From Lichenicoccus sp964247695 (GTDB lineage: Bacteria; Pseudomonadota; Alphaproteobacteria; Acetobacterales; Acetobacteraceae): a DNA stretch of 64,000 bases. A program made the translations under genes and the position numbers. The stretch lies in the NCBI GenBank assembly GCA_964247695.1, contig CAXTVI010000002.1:89185-153184 (forward strand), read 5' to 3'. Of this stretch, positions 43,448-52,723 are shown in pieces. A model generated the notes under the pieces. That model had not been told where the DNA came from. It saw only the letters and a program-made list of their open reading frames with translations, and did no database searches. Each line of letters begins with the position of its first letter. Position 1 is the stretch's first letter.

Positions 43448-44887
43448 TCAGCCCTTCCTGGTCCAGACCACCTGGGCGTTGACGAACTCGCGTATGCCGA
43501 AATGCGACAGCTCGCGGCCGTAGCCGCTGCGCTTGACGCCGCCGACTGGCGTGCGCGGGTCAGACGCGGTGAAGCCGTTGATGAACACGCCGCCGGCCTC
43601 GATGCGCCGGGCCAGCTGCTTCGCCCGGCCGACGTCGCGGGTCCAGAGGTTCGAGCTCAGCCCATACTCGGTGGCATTCGCGAGCGTGAGCGCATGCTCG
43701 GCGTCGCGGGCGACGATCAGGGCAGCCACCGGCCCGAAGGTCTCCTCGTCGAACGCGGTGTTGCCAGGTTCCACGTCGGCGAGGATCGTCGGCTCGTAGA
43801 ACCAGCCCGGCCCCTGGCGCTTGTGGCCGCCGAGCAGGACGCGGGCGCCTTGCGCGATCGCCTGTCGCACCTGCCGGTCGAGCCCGTCGCGAAGGTCCTC
43901 GCGGGCAATCGGGCCGATGGTGGTGGCCTCGTCGGTCGGATCGCCGGCCACGACCTGGCGCGCCGCCTCCACGAACCTGCTTGTGAACTCGTCGGCGATC
44001 GGCTGCTCCAGGATGAACCGCTTGGCGGCGAGACAGACCTGGCCGCAATTGGCGAACCGGGCGCCGATCGCGGTGGCGACGGCGCGCTCGATGTCGGCAT
44101 CGGCCAGCACGATGAACGGGTCGGTGCCGCCCAGCTCCAGCACCGACTTCTTCAGCGCCCGCCCGGCCAGTGCCGCCACCGCGCTGCCGGCGCGCGGGCT
44201 GCCGGTGAGGGTGACGGCGGCGATCCGGGGGTCGTCGATCAGTGCCTCGATCGGGTCGTTATCGACATTCACCACGCCGAACACGCCGCGCGGGGTGCCC
44301 GCCCGCAGCCAGGCTGCCTCCAGCGCGTAGGCGGACCCCATCACGTTGGGCGCATGCTTGAGCAGGAAGGCGTTGCCGCCCAGCACGATCGGCACGGCGG
44401 CCCGGATCGCCTGCCACAGAGGGAAATTCCACGGCATGATGCCAAGCACGCTGCCGATCGGCAGATACGAGACATAGACCTCGTCGCCCTCGACCGGTGC
44501 CGGTTCGTCGGCGATCAGCGCCGGCCCGTGCTGCGAGAACCAGCGCGCGGTGTTGGCGCATTTGCGGACCTCGGCGCGCGCCTCCGCCAGGGTCTTGCCC
44601 ATCTCGGCGGTGATCAGCGCCGCCAGCGGCTCGACATCGTCCTCCAGCACCGCGGCCAGTCGTGCCAGTACGCCGGCGCGTTGCTCGACCGGCGTTGCGC
44701 GCCAGCCGCGATAGCCGGTTTCGGCCTCTACCAGACGCCGCTCGATCGCGGCCGCATCGTCGAATGGATACTGCGCGAGGACCTCGCCGGTGGCCGGGTT
44801 GCGCGAGATCGCGCCGCCTGCGCCATCCGGCTTCGCGGCCGTGGCACCCAGTGACGCATCGCGATGATCGCGCAAGGCATCCGGCAT
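43448..44887 (-). CDS. Aldehyde dehydrogenase (succinate-semialdehyde dehydrogenase-like)
   Basis: 479-aa NAD(P)-dependent aldehyde dehydrogenase. Seen: MPWNFPLWQAIR (Asn in oxyanion hole), LTGSPRAGSA cofactor loop, ELGGTDPFIVL with general base Glu251 and NCGQVCLAAKR with nucleophile Cys285. The pattern with PWNFPLWQ and NCGQ matches GabD-type succinate-semialdehyde dehydrogenases. ATG 44887 follows AGGAGCAGGACG. It converges with the MFS gene (2 bp apart) and is downstream of the large sensor kinase, but no GABA transaminase is nearby. Confidence 0.9.
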   Translation of the reverse strand: MPDALRDHRDASLGATAAKPDGAGGAISRNPATGEVLAQYPFDDAAAIERRLVEAETGYRGWRATPVEQRAGVLARLAAVLEDDVEPLAALITAEMGKTLAEARAEVRKCANTARWFSQHGPALIADEPAPVEGDEVYVSYLPIGSVLGIMPWNFPLWQAIRAAVPIVLGGNAFLLKHAPNVMGSAYALEAAWLRAGTPRGVFGVVNVDNDPIEALIDDPRIAAVTLTGSPRAGSAVAALAGRALKKSVLELGGTDPFIVLADADIERAVATAIGARFANCGQVCLAAKRFILEQPIADEFTSRFVEAARQVVAGDPTDEATTIGPIAREDLRDGLDRQVRQAIAQGARVLLGGHKRQGPGWFYEPTILADVEPGNTAFDEETFGPVAALIVARDAEHALTLANATEYGLSSNLWTRDVGRAKQLARRIEAGGVFINGFTASDPRTPVGGVKRSGYGRELSHFGIREFVNAQVVWTRKG

Positions 44888-44955
44888 CGTCCTGCTCCTG
44901 CTGTTCAACGCTACAGGTGGTAGCCGGGAGCGAGCAGGAACAGGGGTTTGGCCGG

Positions 44956-47900
44956 TCAACCCCTGACGAAGATCTCGCGTATGCGCTTGACGAGGGACTC
45001 CATGGTGAACGGCTTGCTCATGATCTGCATGCCGGCCTCGAGCATGCCGCTGCCCACCACGGCGTTCTCGGCGTAGCCGGTGATGAACAGCACCTTGAGC
45101 CCGGGCGAGCCGACACGCGCCGCGTCGGCGAGCTGGCGCCCGTTCATGCCGCCCGGCAGCCCGACATCGGTGACCAGCAGGTCGATCCTGCGGCCCGATT
45201 GCAGGACGCGCAGGCCGGCCGGTCCGTCGGAGGCCTCCACCGCGTGGTAGCCGAGCTCCAGGAGCACCTCGACCACCAGCATGCGTACCGTCGGCTCGTC
45301 ATCCACCACCAGCACGGTCTCGCCGTCGCCGGCGCGCGGCGCCTCGGTCAGCTCCGCCGCCGCCGCCGCGTCCACCTCGCCGTCGTGGCAGGGCAGGTAG
45401 AGTGTCACGCCGGTGCCCTCTCCCTCCGTGCTGTGGATGCGGATCTGGCCGCCCGACTGCTTGACGAAGCCGTAGATCATCGAGAGGCCGAGGCCGGTGC
45501 CCTGGCCGAGCGGCTTGGTGGTGAAGAAGGGATCGAAGGCACGCGCGACCACATCGGGCGGCATGCCCGTCCCGGTATCGGTCACGCTGAGCGCCACGTA
45601 GCGCCCGGCGGCGAGGTCGCGCATATGCGCCGCATACGGATCCACCAGACGGTTGGCGGTCTCGATGGTCAGCCTGCCACCGCCCGGCATTGCATCGCGG
45701 GCGTTGATGCACAGGTTGAGCAGCGCGTTCTCGAGCTGGTTCGGGTCGCACAGCGTCGACCACAGCTCGGGCGTCTTGACCACCACCAGCTCGATTGCAG
45801 GGCCGACCGTGCGGCGGATCAGCTCCTCGATGCCATCGACGAGTGCATCGGTATCCACCGTCCGGGGATCCAGGGTCTGCCGGCGCGAAAAGGCGAGCAG
45901 CCGGTGGGTCAGCGCCGCGGCCCGGTTGGCAGCGCCCTGCGCAGCGTTCACGTAGCGGGCGAGGTCGCCGACACGGCCCTGGTCGATGCGGGTCTGCAGC
46001 AGTTCGAGGCTGCCGACGATGCCGGTCAGCAGGTTGTTGAAGTCGTGCGCCAGGCCGCCGGTGAGCTGCCCGACCGCCTCCATCTTCTGGCTCTGCCGCA
46101 GCTGCTCCTCGAGGCTCTTGCGGGCAGTCATGTCGCGGCCGGCGGCGTAGAACTCGTCGCCGTCCGGCAGGCAGGTCCAGCTGTACCAACGATAGGACCC
46201 GTCCCGCGCGCGCAGCCGGGTATCGAGGTCGCGCACCGGATGGCCGCCCCCAAGCCGCACGAGCGCCGCCCGGCTCGACGCGATGTCGTCGGGATGCAGC
46301 AGCCTGTCGAAGCGCAGGCCGATCAGGTCGGCATTCTCGTAGCCCAGCGCTTCGGTCCAGGCCGGATTGACGCTGCGGAAGTAGCCGTCATGGCCACAGG
46401 CGACGAACAGGTCCGGACTGATCCGCCAGACCAGGTCGCGCTCGCGCGTGCGCTCGCCGACCTCGGCCTCCAGCGTCTCGTTCAGGCGGCGCAGGTCGGC
46501 CTCGGCGCGCACCCGCTCGGCTGCCGCCCAGGTGCGGTCGGCGATCGTCCGGATGAAGGCAATCTCGTCGGCCGACCAGCTTCGCGTCAGCGTGTCGTGC
46601 AGGAACAGCACCGCGACGAGCTGACCGCGTTCCATCAGCGGCACGTTCAGCAGGCTCTCGATCTGCAGCTCGCGTAACGTTCCCGCCTGCCGCCTGGTGC
46701 GTGGATCCTGCCCGACATCGGGGATGGCGACGATTTCGCCGCGCAGCAGGTCCGAGAGGAACGTGCCGTAGGCGCTGAAGCGGTGCAGCCCGGCCACGCT
46801 GGTGACCGAGGTATCCGCGCACCAGTCGCGCTCGATGACCAGTCTCCGTCGGCTTTGATCGACGCGGCCATAGCCCGCCCGGCGGACATGGAGCGTGCGT
46901 CCCAGGATCTCGGCCAGGATCTCGGCCATGGCGGCCGTGTCGCGCAGGTCGCGCAGCCGGTCGCCCAGCTCGAGTTCGGCCGCCTGGCGCAGGGCGTGGC
47001 GCTTGCGGCTGTCGATGTCGAACAGGATGCCCGGAAAGCGCAGCGGCGCGCCGTCCGGATCCAGCTCGCAATTGCCGTTCGCCTCGACCCAGAGCCAGGA
47101 GCCGTCATGCTGCCGGACCCGGTATTCGGCGCGGTAGCGGGACCCGGCCGCCACCGCCTCGGCAATCCGGGCCTCGACCGCGGCGTGGTCGTCCGGATGA
47201 ATCGCATCGAGGATGCTGCTGAGCGGCAGGCCGCGGGCGAGCGCGGCCGGGTCCATCGCGAAGGTGCGGGCGAAGCGATCGTCGCCGGCGAGCCGGTCGG
47301 CCGGGACGTCCCAAAGGAAGGTGCCGATGACGGCGCCTGCCTCGAGTGCCAGCTCGATTCGTTCGCTGGCCTGGCGCTGCTCGGTGATGTCGCGCGAGAT
47401 CGCCAGCAGCTTCTCGGGCTGCCCGTCGGTCCCGAGCATCGGGGTCACGACCACGTCCCAGTAGCGGCTGACGCCCTTCATGGTGTCGGCGTAGCCGGTG
47501 AAGCGGCCGATCCCGCCGCTGCGTGCAGCAGTCACGGCGCCCTCGGCGTCGCGGCTCCGGTGCTTCCAGAAGGTCGGCCAGAAGCAGCCCGACACCGTGG
47601 TGAAGTCGTCGATACTCAGGGCGCGCATGCCGCCCTCGCTGACGAAGAGCAGCCGGCCTTCGAGGTCGAGCACCTTGATGCAGTCGCTGGAGCTGGCGAG
47701 GATGCGGCGGTTGAACTCCTCGCTCGCCTGCAGCGCCTGCTCGGCGGACTTCGAGGCGGTGATGTCGATGACGATGCCGGTGTAGCGCCGCGCCCGGTGC
47801 CCGTCATGCTCGTAGCACCGGCCGCGCACCATGATCCATCGCGTCTCGCCGTCGCCGTGCAGCACCCGGTACTGCTTGGAATAGTCGTTGCTGCCGGCCT

Positions 47901-48519
47901 CGGATTGCCGCACCGCCTCGCGCGCCTGCGCCCGGTCGCCTGGATGCAGGTGGCCGACGAGGTCCAGGATCGGGATGCCGTCGGCGAGCAGGTCCGCGTC
48001 GAGGCCGTGGAAGGCGGCGAAGGAGGCATCGCCCCGCATCAGGCCGGACGGGACGTCCCAGTCGAAGAAGCCGACCAGGCCGGTCTCGAGCGCCGTCTCG
48101 ATGCGCTCGCGGCTGTCGCGCAGCGCGCGGACCGCCATGCGCTGCTCGGTGCGGTCGCGCATGATCTTGATGAAGCCGTTGACGACACCGGCATCGTCGC
48201 GCAGCGCCATCATCTCGCCGGACGCCCAGAAGCGGATGCCGTCGCGCTTGACGTGCCAGCGCTCGTCGTTGCCGCGGCCATGGCGCAGCGCGTTGCCCAT
48301 CTCCGTCGCCGGCACGCCGGCGGCGATGTCCTCGGGCGTAAACAGGCGGTCCGCGGCGGTCCCCAGCATCTCCGCCTCGGTCCAGCCGAGGATGCGCCGC
48401 GCACCATCGTTCCAGCTCGTGACGCGGCCGTGCAGATCGAAGCTGATGATCGCGTAGTCGATCGCGCTGTCGAGGATCCGGCGGCTGAGCGTGTCTGTCC
48501 GGGTCTGGATGTCACTCAA
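44956..48519 (-). CDS. Cytosolic multi-PAS/GAF hybrid histidine kinase
   Basis: 1187-aa soluble hybrid kinase without membrane segments. Order: PAS1 (about 10-130; DYAIISFDLHGRVTSWNDGA), PAS2 (about 140-260), PAS3 (about 265-385), PAS4 (about 390-510), GAF (about 520-680), PAS5 (about 695-820), HisKA with phosphoacceptor His in GGLAHDFNNLL (about 825-890), HATPase (about 925-1060; NALLNLCINARDAM, GTGLGLSMIYGFVKQSGG) and a receiver domain (about 1072-1187; VVDDEP, Asp in LLVTDVGLPG, Lys in IMSKPF). The stimulus is probably intracellular, such as redox, light or a small ligand, but none of the PAS domains shows a diagnostic cofactor motif. A partner response regulator is not encoded nearby. Confidence 0.93.
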   Translation of the reverse strand: MSDIQTRTDTLSRRILDSAIDYAIISFDLHGRVTSWNDGARRILGWTEAEMLGTAADRLFTPEDIAAGVPATEMGNALRHGRGNDERWHVKRDGIRFWASGEMMALRDDAGVVNGFIKIMRDRTEQRMAVRALRDSRERIETALETGLVGFFDWDVPSGLMRGDASFAAFHGLDADLLADGIPILDLVGHLHPGDRAQAREAVRQSEAGSNDYSKQYRVLHGDGETRWIMVRGRCYEHDGHRARRYTGIVIDITASKSAEQALQASEEFNRRILASSSDCIKVLDLEGRLLFVSEGGMRALSIDDFTTVSGCFWPTFWKHRSRDAEGAVTAARSGGIGRFTGYADTMKGVSRYWDVVVTPMLGTDGQPEKLLAISRDITEQRQASERIELALEAGAVIGTFLWDVPADRLAGDDRFARTFAMDPAALARGLPLSSILDAIHPDDHAAVEARIAEAVAAGSRYRAEYRVRQHDGSWLWVEANGNCELDPDGAPLRFPGILFDIDSRKRHALRQAAELELGDRLRDLRDTAAMAEILAEILGRTLHVRRAGYGRVDQSRRRLVIERDWCADTSVTSVAGLHRFSAYGTFLSDLLRGEIVAIPDVGQDPRTRRQAGTLRELQIESLLNVPLMERGQLVAVLFLHDTLTRSWSADEIAFIRTIADRTWAAAERVRAEADLRRLNETLEAEVGERTRERDLVWRISPDLFVACGHDGYFRSVNPAWTEALGYENADLIGLRFDRLLHPDDIASSRAALVRLGGGHPVRDLDTRLRARDGSYRWYSWTCLPDGDEFYAAGRDMTARKSLEEQLRQSQKMEAVGQLTGGLAHDFNNLLTGIVGSLELLQTRIDQGRVGDLARYVNAAQGAANRAAALTHRLLAFSRRQTLDPRTVDTDALVDGIEELIRRTVGPAIELVVVKTPELWSTLCDPNQLENALLNLCINARDAMPGGGRLTIETANRLVDPYAAHMRDLAAGRYVALSVTDTGTGMPPDVVARAFDPFFTTKPLGQGTGLGLSMIYGFVKQSGGQIRIHSTEGEGTGVTLYLPCHDGEVDAAAAAELTEAPRAGDGETVLVVDDEPTVRMLVVEVLLELGYHAVEASDGPAGLRVLQSGRRIDLLVTDVGLPGGMNGRQLADAARVGSPGLKVLFITGYAENAVVGSGMLEAGMQIMSKPFTMESLVKRIREIFVRG

Positions 48520-48591
48520 GAGCCAAGCTCCTGGCAGATGACCCGCCTCCGATCACTTTGTCTGTCCCGCTCGCGTCGGTGGCACATCACA

Positions 48592-49062
48592 TCAGGGCTC
48601 CAGTTCGATCAGCTCGGCATTGACGCGGGAGCCGTGGATGAGGAGCCGCCCGAGCGTGATCGGCAGGGAGAAACGCCGGCGGCCGGCGCTGCCCGGATTG
48701 ACGAGCAGAACGCCGTCGCGTTCCCGCGTCTGCGGCCGGTGCGAGTGCCCGGAGACGACCACGCGTATGCCCGCCTCGGCCGGATCGAGACCCAGGGCCG
48801 AGACATCGTGCAGCACGTGGATCGCGACCGCCTCCACATGCAGGGTCGCGGTCTCGGGCAGGATGGCGGCAAGGCGGCCGGTGTCGATGTTGCCACGCAC
48901 CGCAACCAGCGGCGCCAGCGCCGCCAGGGCCGGCAGGATGTCCGGATCTCCGACGTCGCCGGCGTGGATGATGGCATCGCAGCCGCGCAGGGCCTCGACC
49001 GCCCCTGGGCGAAGCAGGCCGTGAGTATCCGAGATCAGGCCGATCGAGCGGGACGCGGTCAT
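48592..49062 (-). CDS. YfcE-type metallophosphoesterase
   Basis: 156-aa calcineurin-like phosphodiesterase. All metal-binding motifs are visible: SDTHGLL (D-x-H), HAGDVGD (GD), VRGNID (GN-x), SGHSHRP (GH) and VNPGSAG. This is the MJ0936/YfcE group of small phosphodiesterases acting on cyclic nucleotides or other phosphodiesters, physiological substrate unknown. It lies between two hybrid histidine-kinase genes, 72 bp upstream of the first, in the same orientation. Confidence 0.88.
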   Translation of the reverse strand: MTASRSIGLISDTHGLLRPGAVEALRGCDAIIHAGDVGDPDILPALAALAPLVAVRGNIDTGRLAAILPETATLHVEAVAIHVLHDVSALGLDPAEAGIRVVVSGHSHRPQTRERDGVLLVNPGSAGRRRFSLPITLGRLLIHGSRVNAELIELEP

Positions 49063-49171
49063 GCGCAGGCCTATCCTAGAACGGCATGACGTGGCTCAAA
49101 GCCGTTCCGCTATGCCGGCTTCCTCATAAGGCTGCTCCGATCGACCTTCAAGCGCGCTCCGGCGCCGGATC

Positions 49172-51475
49172 CTATTGCTGCCGGCGCGGCTTCATCTCGA
49201 CGATGTTGCCCCCGGCCTCGCTGCCCGCCCCGTTGCCGGCCCCGCTTCCGGCATCGTGGTCGTCTGCCTGGCTGGCCGCCGGAGCCAGGACGTCGGCGAT
49301 CTTGCGTGCTAGTTGCTCGCGCTTGAAGGGCTTCGCGATCAGGTGCACCCCGTCATCCAGCCGGCCATGGTGGACGATCGAGTTCTCCGTGTAGCCGGAC
49401 ATGTAGATCACCTTCGTTGCCGGCCTGATGGCGATGATCTGTTCGGCCAGCGCGCGGCCACGCACCTTGCCCGGCAGCACCACGTCGGTCAGCAGCAGGT
49501 CGATCTCGTTGGCATGCGAGCCGAACACCCGCAGCCCTTCCTCGCCATCGGCTGCCTCCAGCACCCGGTAGCCGAGTTCGGACAGGATCGCCGCCGATAC
49601 CTCGCGCACGGCTGGCTCGTCCTCGACCACGAGGATGGTGGCCGAGCCGGGCGGCAGGTCGACCGGTGCGCTGGCCAGTTGCCGCGCCGGTGCGCGGGCC
49701 GCGCGCGGCAGGTAGATCCGCACCGTGGTCCCCTCGCCTGGCTCCGAATAGATCTTCACGTGGCCGCCGGATTGCTTGACGAAGCCGAACACCATCGCCA
49801 TGCCCAGGCCGGTGCCCTGGCCATCCGGCTTGGTGGTGAAGAAAGGCTCGAACACCCGCCCGACAACCTCGCGGCTCATGCCGTGCCCGGTGTCCGAGAC
49901 CGCCAGCATGGCGTAGTCGCCGGCCGTCACCTCGGCATGCTGCCGGGCATAGTTCTCGTCGAGCACCTTGTTGGCGAGCTCGATGGTCAGGCGGCCGCCG
50001 CCCGGCATCGCATCGCGGGCGTTCAGCGCGAGGTTGAGCACCGCGCTTTCGAGTTGTGCCGCATCCGCCATCGCCGGCCACAGGCCCGCGGTTTCCACGT
50101 AGCGGACATCGATATGCTCGCCGAGCGTGCGTCGCAGCAGCGGGACGAGGTCGGGGATGGTGAGGGCGATGTCGATCGGCTTCGGGGCCAGCGGCTGCTT
50201 GCGCGCGAACGCCAGCAGCTGCGCGGTCAGCGTGGCGCCGCGTTGGGCGGCCCAGGTCGCGCGCTCGATGCGGCCCTGCAGCGCCGCGTCCCCGGGCAGC
50301 CTGGCCCGGGTAATCTCCAGGTTGCCCAGGATCACGGTGAGCAGATTGTTGAAGTCATGCGCGATGCCGCCGGTGAGCTGGCCGATCGCCTGCATCTTCT
50401 GGGCTTCGCGCAGCACGGCCTCGGCCTGTGCGCGCTTGGTCATGTCGGTGATGGTCAGCACGAAACCGCCATCAGGCATCGGCGTGCGGCGCAGCTCGAG
50501 ATGGTGGCCGTCGGCGCGGCTGCGCTCATAGACCACCGGCTCGCCGGAGCGACTCAGGCCGTGCCTGATCTGCGCTTCACTCTCCAGGAAGCCGGTCGCC
50601 GGGCCTGCGCCGGCGGCGTCCTCCGCCGTGGCGGCCGCCGGCGCCGTGTGCTCGACGAACGCCGAGTAGGGACTGCCGACGCGCACCATCGCCTTCGGCA
50701 GCGCCAGGAGTTGCTGGAAACACGGGTTCCAGTCGGTCAGCCGCCGGTCGGCGCCGAACACCCCGACGCCCTGGCTCAGGCTGTCGAGCGAGGTGTGCAG
50801 CCGCAGCGCCACCGTGCGCTGCTCCGCCTCCAGCCGGTAGGTCTGCAGCCAGGCCTGGTTCAGCATCCGTGCGCACCACAGCAGGACCACCAGCGCGAGG
50901 CCGATGCCGGCCAGCAGGAGCATCCGGAACCGCAGCCCGTGCCGCTCGGCACTCGCCAGCCGGTCCTGCAGCAGGCCACGCTCGTCGGCGGTCATCGTGC
51001 CGAGGATCGACGAGATGTGGCGCATGTAGCGCAGGCCGGACTTGGTCAGCACGATGCGCATGGCGCCGTCGGTGTCGCCGTCGCGCCGGAGCTGCACCGT
51101 CTGGGCGAGCTCCTCGAGCTTGCGCTGCAGCACCGGCGCGAGCTGGCGCAGGCGTTCCTGCTCGGTGGAATTGTCCGCGGTCAGGCGCTGCAGGTCGCCC
51201 TCCAGGAACGTGACCCGGCCGAGCGCCTGCTCGTACGGGACCAGGTAGTCGTCGTCGCCCGTGAGCAGGAAGCCGCGCTGCCCGGTCTCTGCATCGCGCG
51301 CCGCGAGATCCAGGCTCTGGATGGTGTCCAGCACCTCGTCGGTGTGCTGCGACCAGACCCTGGCACTCCGGGCAGCGTCGATCTCGTTCCAGGTCAGGAC
51401 CGCGATCAGGAGCAGGATGAGACCGAGAACGCCGAGCATTATTCCGTTGGCGCGTGCGACGATGGACTTGCTCAT
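49172..51475 (-). CDS. CHASE3-PAS hybrid histidine kinase
   Basis: 767-aa membrane sensor kinase. First membrane helix (about 8-28), periplasmic CHASE3 domain (about 35-175; RDAETGQRGFLLTGDDDYL), second helix (about 184-204), a PAS-like region (about 215-345), HisKA with His in GGIAHDFNNLL (about 365), HATPase (about 470-590; GQGTGLGMAMVFGFVKQSGG), receiver (about 620-735; VVEDEP, Asp in LLLTDVVLPG, Lys in IAKPF). A Ser/Gly-rich tail follows. ATG 51475 is preferred; GTG two codons earlier is possible. It senses an extracytoplasmic cue; output response regulator not adjacent. Confidence 0.92.
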   Translation of the reverse strand: MSKSIVARANGIMLGVLGLILLLIAVLTWNEIDAARSARVWSQHTDEVLDTIQSLDLAARDAETGQRGFLLTGDDDYLVPYEQALGRVTFLEGDLQRLTADNSTEQERLRQLAPVLQRKLEELAQTVQLRRDGDTDGAMRIVLTKSGLRYMRHISSILGTMTADERGLLQDRLASAERHGLRFRMLLLAGIGLALVVLLWCARMLNQAWLQTYRLEAEQRTVALRLHTSLDSLSQGVGVFGADRRLTDWNPCFQQLLALPKAMVRVGSPYSAFVEHTAPAAATAEDAAGAGPATGFLESEAQIRHGLSRSGEPVVYERSRADGHHLELRRTPMPDGGFVLTITDMTKRAQAEAVLREAQKMQAIGQLTGGIAHDFNNLLTVILGNLEITRARLPGDAALQGRIERATWAAQRGATLTAQLLAFARKQPLAPKPIDIALTIPDLVPLLRRTLGEHIDVRYVETAGLWPAMADAAQLESAVLNLALNARDAMPGGGRLTIELANKVLDENYARQHAEVTAGDYAMLAVSDTGHGMSREVVGRVFEPFFTTKPDGQGTGLGMAMVFGFVKQSGGHVKIYSEPGEGTTVRIYLPRAARAPARQLASAPVDLPPGSATILVVEDEPAVREVSAAILSELGYRVLEAADGEEGLRVFGSHANEIDLLLTDVVLPGKVRGRALAEQIIAIRPATKVIYMSGYTENSIVHHGRLDDGVHLIAKPFKREQLARKIADVLAPAASQADDHDAGSGAGNGAGSEAGGNIVEMKPRRQQ

Positions 51476-51732
51476 GGGCACTCAGGGTCCGGAACGCGTT
51501 CGACGACAGCCCGGGCCCGGGTCACGCTGACCCGGGCCGGATGGCAGGTGTTCACACCACCCTCGACGGAATCCTTTGATAGCACGAAGCGGGCCCTGTC
51601 ATCCGGGTTTCCGGAGCTTTGGCTGTATAGCTGTCTCGAACCGCCGCGAGCCCCCGACCGGACCCGCGATTTGCCGGATGCCGGCAGTTGCTCTACTCGC
51701 TTGGCCCACCCGAAGGATGACCAGGAATCCGC

Positions 51733-52713
51733 ATGTCCACAGCCTTGATCACCGGCATCACCGGCCAGGATGGCGCCTACCTCGCTGCCCTGCTGCTCGA
51801 GAAAGGGTATCGCGTGGTCGGGCTGGCACGACGATCCGCCTCGGCGGACCGGGTCAGCGAGCGCCTGCGCTGGCTTGGCGTGCTCGACCGGGTCGAACTG
51901 GTCGATGGCGACCTGCTCGACCTGTCGAGCCTGATACGGATCATGGGCGACGCCCAGCCCGACGAGGTCTACAACCTCGGCGCGCAGAGCTTCGTGGCGG
52001 CAAGCTGGCAGCAGCCGCTGCTGACCGGGCAGGCGACCGGCATCGGGGCGGCCAACGTGCTGGAGGCGGTCCGCATCGTGCGGCCGGCGGCGCGCTTCTA
52101 CCAGGCCTCCTCGTCGGAGATGTATGGCCTGATCCAGGAGAAGGTGCAGAGCGAGAAGACCCCGTTCTACCCGCGCTCGCCGTATGCGGTCGCCAAGCTC
52201 TATGCGCACTGGATGACGGTGAACTACCGCGAGAGCTTCGGGCTGCACGCCTCGTCCGGCATCCTGTTCAACCACGAGAGTCCGCTGCGCGGCATCGAGT
52301 TCGTGACCCGCAAGGTCACCGACGGCGTGGCCCGCATCAAGCTCGGCCTCGCCTCCGAGCTGCAGCTCGGCAACCTGGAGGCAACCCGCGACTGGGGCCA
52401 CGCCCGCGACTACGTGCGCGCCATGTGGCTGATGCTGCAGCAGGACGTGGCCGACGACTACGTGGTCGCGACCGGCCGCACCACCTCGATCCGTGAGCTG
52501 TGCCGGATCGCCTTTTCGCATGCCGGCCTGAACTACGAGGACCATGTGGTGAGCGCGCAGTCGCTGATGCGCCCGGCCGAGGTCGACGTGCTGCTCGGCG
52601 ATGCCGGCAAGGCGAAGCGCAAGCTCGGCTGGGAGGCCGGCACCGGCCTCGAGACGATGATCGCCGAGATGGTCGAGGCCGATCTCGCCCGCCATCGCTC
52701 GCGCCGGGGCTGA
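51733..52713 (+). CDS. gmd: GDP-mannose 4,6-dehydratase
   Basis: 326-aa extended SDR converting GDP-D-mannose to GDP-4-keto-6-deoxy-D-mannose. Cofactor motif GITGQDGAYLA (8-18), catalytic Ser/Glu in YQASSSEMYG, YAVAKLYAHW with Tyr/Lys, and NHESPLRG are all in the expected places for the Gmd family; the length is normal. It is followed 10 bp later by a reductase, so GDP-D-rhamnose (or GDP-fucose/talose if the reductase differs) for surface polysaccharide is likely. ATG follows CAGGAATCCGC. Confidence 0.93.
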   Translation: MSTALITGITGQDGAYLAALLLEKGYRVVGLARRSASADRVSERLRWLGVLDRVELVDGDLLDLSSLIRIMGDAQPDEVYNLGAQSFVAASWQQPLLTGQATGIGAANVLEAVRIVRPAARFYQASSSEMYGLIQEKVQSEKTPFYPRSPYAVAKLYAHWMTVNYRESFGLHASSGILFNHESPLRGIEFVTRKVTDGVARIKLGLASELQLGNLEATRDWGHARDYVRAMWLMLQQDVADDYVVATGRTTSIRELCRIAFSHAGLNYEDHVVSAQSLMRPAEVDVLLGDAGKAKRKLGWEAGTGLETMIAEMVEADLARHRSRRG

Positions 52714-52723
52714 GGACCGCCCG

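Noticed and set aside
42182..46677. Very long plus-strand frames across the MFS, aldehyde dehydrogenase and kinase genes
   Set aside because: Low-complexity Arg/Ala/Gly-rich translations antisense or out of frame to well-supported genes; no start signals.
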